Below are positions 7,283-8,905 of a stretch of 8,905 nucleotides of DNA, in pieces. Position 1 is the first letter of the stretch, and every line of letters starts with the position of its first letter. Origin of the DNA: Anaerolinea sp. (lineage in GTDB: Bacteria; Chloroflexota; Anaerolineae; JAAEKA01); assembly GCA_014879765.1 (NCBI GenBank), contig JACSRL010000491.1:1-8905 (forward strand). The letters are read 5' to 3'. A program made the position numbers and the translations under genes. The notes under the pieces are model-generated. The model was not told where the DNA came from and did not search any database. It saw only the letters and a program-made list of their open reading frames with translations.

Positions 7283-8581
7283 ATGGATTTTTCAAGCCTA
7301 TACCGCAGCAAGGTCATGAGCGCCGCCGACGCCGTGTCCCAGATCAAGTCGGGCAGCCGGATCTACCTGGGCGGCGGCGCCGGTGTGCCCATCGAGCTGA
7401 TGCACGCCATGACCGCCCGCTCCGAGGAGCTGCGCAACGTGGAGGTGGTGCATATCCTCACCTTCGCCGACGCCCCCTACGCCGCGCCCGCGATGCGCGC
7501 CTCTTTCCGCCACAACGCGCTCTTCATCGGCCACAACGTGCGCAAGGCGGTCAACGAAAGCCGGGCCGACTTCACGCCGGTCTTTCTGTCGGAGATCCCC
7601 GATCTTTTCCGGCCCAACGGCACCCTGCCCCTGGATGCAGCCATGGTGTCGCTCTCCCCGCCCGACGAACACGGCTTTTGCAGCTTCGGCGTCGAGGTAG
7701 GCACCACCAAGCCCGCGGCCGAGGAGGCGAACGTCATCATCGCCGAGGTCAACCAGCAGATGCCGCGCACCCTGGGCGATAGCTTTATCCACATCAGCCG
7801 CCTGCACACCATCGTCGAGGTGGACTATCCCCTGCCGCTGGCGTCTCAGGGGGGCAGCTCCGAGCTGCACCTGAAAGTCGGCCAGCACATCGCCGGCATG
7901 ATCCCCGACGGCGCCACCTTGCAGATGGGCATCGGCAGCATCCCCGACGCGGTGTTGCAGAACCTGACCAACCACAAGGACCTGGGCATCCACACCGAGC
8001 TCTTCTCCGACGGCGTGGTGGAGATGGTGCAGCGCGGGGTGATCACCTGCCGGCGCAAGACCTTCCATCCCGGCAAGATCATCGCCGGCTTCCTCTTTGG
8101 CTCCCAGCGTCTCTACGACTTCGTGGACAACAACCCGATCATCGAACTGCACCCCACGGATTATGTCAATAATCCCTACAACATCATGCAGAACGACAAG
8201 ATGATCTCCATCAACTCGGCCATCGCGGTCGATCTGACCGGCCAGGTCTGCGCCGATTCCATCGGATCGCGGCTGTACAGCGGCGTGGGCGGCCAGGTGG
8301 ACTTCGTGCGCGGCGCGGGCCGCGCCAAAGGGGGTATGCCGATCATCGCCTTCCTCTCCACGGCCAAGAACGACACCGCCTCGCGCATCGTGCCCATGCT
8401 GGAGCAAGGCTCCGGCGTGGTGACGACGCGCAACGATGTGCATTACGTGGCCACCGAGTATGGCGTGGCTTCGCTGCGCGGCAAGACCATTCGCGAGCGC
8501 GCTCAGGCGCTGATCCGCATCGCCCACCCCAAGTTCCGCGACGAACTGACCCATCAGGCCAAGCAACTGGGCTACATCTAG
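7283..8581 (+). CDS. Acetyl-CoA hydrolase/4-hydroxybutyrate CoA-transferase family enzyme
   Basis: This 432-residue protein has the length and layout of class I CoA-transferases of the AbfT/Cat2/acetyl-CoA hydrolase family. It moves CoA between an acyl-CoA and a carboxylic acid through a glutamyl-CoA intermediate. Residues about 1-185 form the first domain, with GGGAGVP (30-36) and LSPPDEHGFCSFG (124-136). The second domain has MGIGSIPDAVL (215-225), then IHTELFSDGVVE (236-247). E239 there aligns with the catalytic Glu238 of 4-hydroxybutyrate CoA-transferase. SGVGGQVDF (333-341) and GGMPIIAF (350-357) complete the oxyanion/CoA-binding signatures. The substrate cannot be read from sequence; acetate, propionate, butyrate and 4-hydroxybutyrate are all possible. 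A GAGGAAG ribosome site (7267-7273) overlaps the preceding stop, implying an operon with ald. It ends nine bases before a palindrome. Confidence 0.87.
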   Translation: MDFSSLYRSKVMSAADAVSQIKSGSRIYLGGGAGVPIELMHAMTARSEELRNVEVVHILTFADAPYAAPAMRASFRHNALFIGHNVRKAVNESRADFTPVFLSEIPDLFRPNGTLPLDAAMVSLSPPDEHGFCSFGVEVGTTKPAAEEANVIIAEVNQQMPRTLGDSFIHISRLHTIVEVDYPLPLASQGGSSELHLKVGQHIAGMIPDGATLQMGIGSIPDAVLQNLTNHKDLGIHTELFSDGVVEMVQRGVITCRRKTFHPGKIIAGFLFGSQRLYDFVDNNPIIELHPTDYVNNPYNIMQNDKMISINSAIAVDLTGQVCADSIGSRLYSGVGGQVDFVRGAGRAKGGMPIIAFLSTAKNDTASRIVPMLEQGSGVVTTRNDVHYVATEYGVASLRGKTIRERAQALIRIAHPKFRDELTHQAKQLGYI

Positions 8582-8583
8582 AT

Positions 8584-8624
8584 AAAAACAAGGACGGTCA
8601 GTCCTTCGGCGGACTGACCGTCCT
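8584..8624 (-). terminator. Intrinsic terminator for the minus-strand gene (palindrome 1)
   Basis: AGGACGGTCAGTCC (8591-8604) pairs perfectly with GGACTGACCGTCCT (8611-8624) across a six-base loop, giving a 14-bp GC-rich stem. Read on the minus strand, the stem is followed at once by TGTTTTTAT (8590-8582), a good U-tract. It should therefore stop transcripts of the minus-strand gene, at the CoA-transferase stop codon. On the plus strand no T-run follows, so it is weaker as an intrinsic terminator for the CoA-transferase mRNA, although it could stabilise its 3' end. Confidence 0.7.
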
Positions 8625-8638
8625 CGCGTTGCGAGACA

Positions 8639-8672
8639 AGGACCGTCAGTCCTCCGAAGGACTGACGGTCCT
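8639..8672. repeat. Second palindrome, near-copy of palindrome 1
   Basis: AGGACCGTCAGTCC (8639-8652) pairs perfectly with GGACTGACGGTCCT (8659-8672); the inner T8653-A8658 pair can extend the stem to 15 bp. It differs from palindrome 1 by one compensated base pair (stem position 6 with 9 of the other arm, G-C changed to C-G) and in the loop. No T-run follows on either strand. A small CTCGC/GCGAG hairpin (8623-8635) lies between the two. It looks like a pair of REP-like elements between convergent genes. A role in RNA 3'-end protection or plus-strand termination is inference. Confidence 0.75.
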
Positions 8673-8682
8673 GCGCGTGGCG

Positions 8683-8905
8683 TTACGCGCGGCGGCGCAG
8701 GGCGTAGGCTGCGCCCAGCGCCAGTACACTGGCGGCCAACGCACCCAGCGGCAGGCCCACCAGCGGCGCGGCCGGCGACTGGCTGGAGCTCGCCTCCACG
8801 CGGCTCAGCTCCACCGCGGTCGGCGCCTGGCAGCTTTGCACCATCACGTCGTCCACGTCCCAGCCGGTGCGGCCGACGGAGCTGTCGGAGCCGATGCGCA
8901 TGCGG
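8683..8905 (-). CDS. C-terminal end of a secreted or surface-anchored protein (partial)
   Basis: The frame is open to the right edge, so the start lies outside the window. The visible part is about 73 residues; numbering here is from the Met at 8901. Residues 1-24 (IGSDSSVGRTGWDVDDVMVQSC) resemble the last strand of the beta-sandwich found in many secreted bacterial proteases and MAM-like/immune-inhibitor-A-type domains, where a GW-x-VDDV motif is typical. A Ser/Ala/Pro-rich linker (about 27-47) follows, then one hydrophobic segment (about 48-67, GLPLGALAASVLALGAAYAL) and a terminal RRRA. That is the tripartite plan of a C-terminal sorting or membrane-anchoring signal, without a clear LPXTG. 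The stop is TAA at 8685-8683. The gene converges on the CoA-transferase gene, with palindrome 1 as its terminator. Confidence 0.7.
   Translation of the reverse strand, partial: RMRIGSDSSVGRTGWDVDDVMVQSCQAPTAVELSRVEASSSQSPAAPLVGLPLGALAASVLALGAAYALRRRA

Noticed and set aside
6090..8566. Minus-strand open frames opposite ald (6090-7295) and the CoA-transferase gene (7298-8566)
   Set aside because: Both plus-strand genes carry complete family motifs and ribosome sites. The antisense frames show only compositional bias.

Overview
The window is GC-rich bacterial DNA. Its centrepiece is one plus-strand operon for a bidirectional, NAD-linked [NiFe] hydrogenase of group 3d, in the order hoxE-hoxF-hoxU-hoxY-hoxH, followed by the maturation endopeptidase hoxW. 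The separate hoxE gene, the high-GC coding sequence and the gene-flanking heptanucleotide repeat arrays suggest a Chloroflexota bacterium (Anaerolineae/Caldilineae-like). Cyanobacteria share the hoxEFUYH order but fit less well. The taxonomic call is inference from gene order and repeat style, not from a marker gene.

Layout. Bases 1-90 may hold the last codons of an upstream gene. Bases 91-186 are an AT-rich, promoter-like leader with an 8-bp inverted repeat and a good Shine-Dalgarno sequence for hoxE. Bases 187-5301 carry the five structural genes, tightly packed: hoxE/hoxF and hoxU/hoxY overlap by ATGA, hoxF-hoxU is separated by 16 bp and hoxY-hoxH by 28 bp. Bases 5299-5472 and 5963-6109 are two arrays of 7-nt repeats that change to the complementary orientation part way through. 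They bracket hoxW (5427-5981) and contribute codons to both of its ends. Bases 6138-7268 encode an alanine dehydrogenase/transhydrogenase-alpha family protein. Only 14 bp later, 7283-8581 encodes an acetyl-CoA hydrolase/4-hydroxybutyrate CoA-transferase family enzyme. Two perfect 14-bp-stem palindromes (8591-8672) fill the gap to a convergent minus-strand gene. That gene enters from the right edge and encodes the C-terminal tail of a surface or secreted protein.

How the genes work together. HoxE, HoxF and HoxU form the diaphorase (NAD(H)/FMN plus Fe-S clusters), and HoxY and HoxH form the hydrogenase proper. All cluster and Ni ligands expected for an active enzyme are visible, and HoxH keeps the C-terminal peptide that HoxW would remove. 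The enzyme should interconvert NADH and H2. The downstream pair could be a fermentative outlet: reductive amination of pyruvate with NADH, and CoA transfer between acyl-CoA and acids. A redox-balancing module linked to H2 is therefore plausible, but it is inferred from proximity only. No hyp accessory maturation genes lie in the window.

The hydrogenase is a known system. The least explained features are the repeat arrays around and inside hoxW, and the paired palindromes at the 3' end, which show a compensatory base-pair change.
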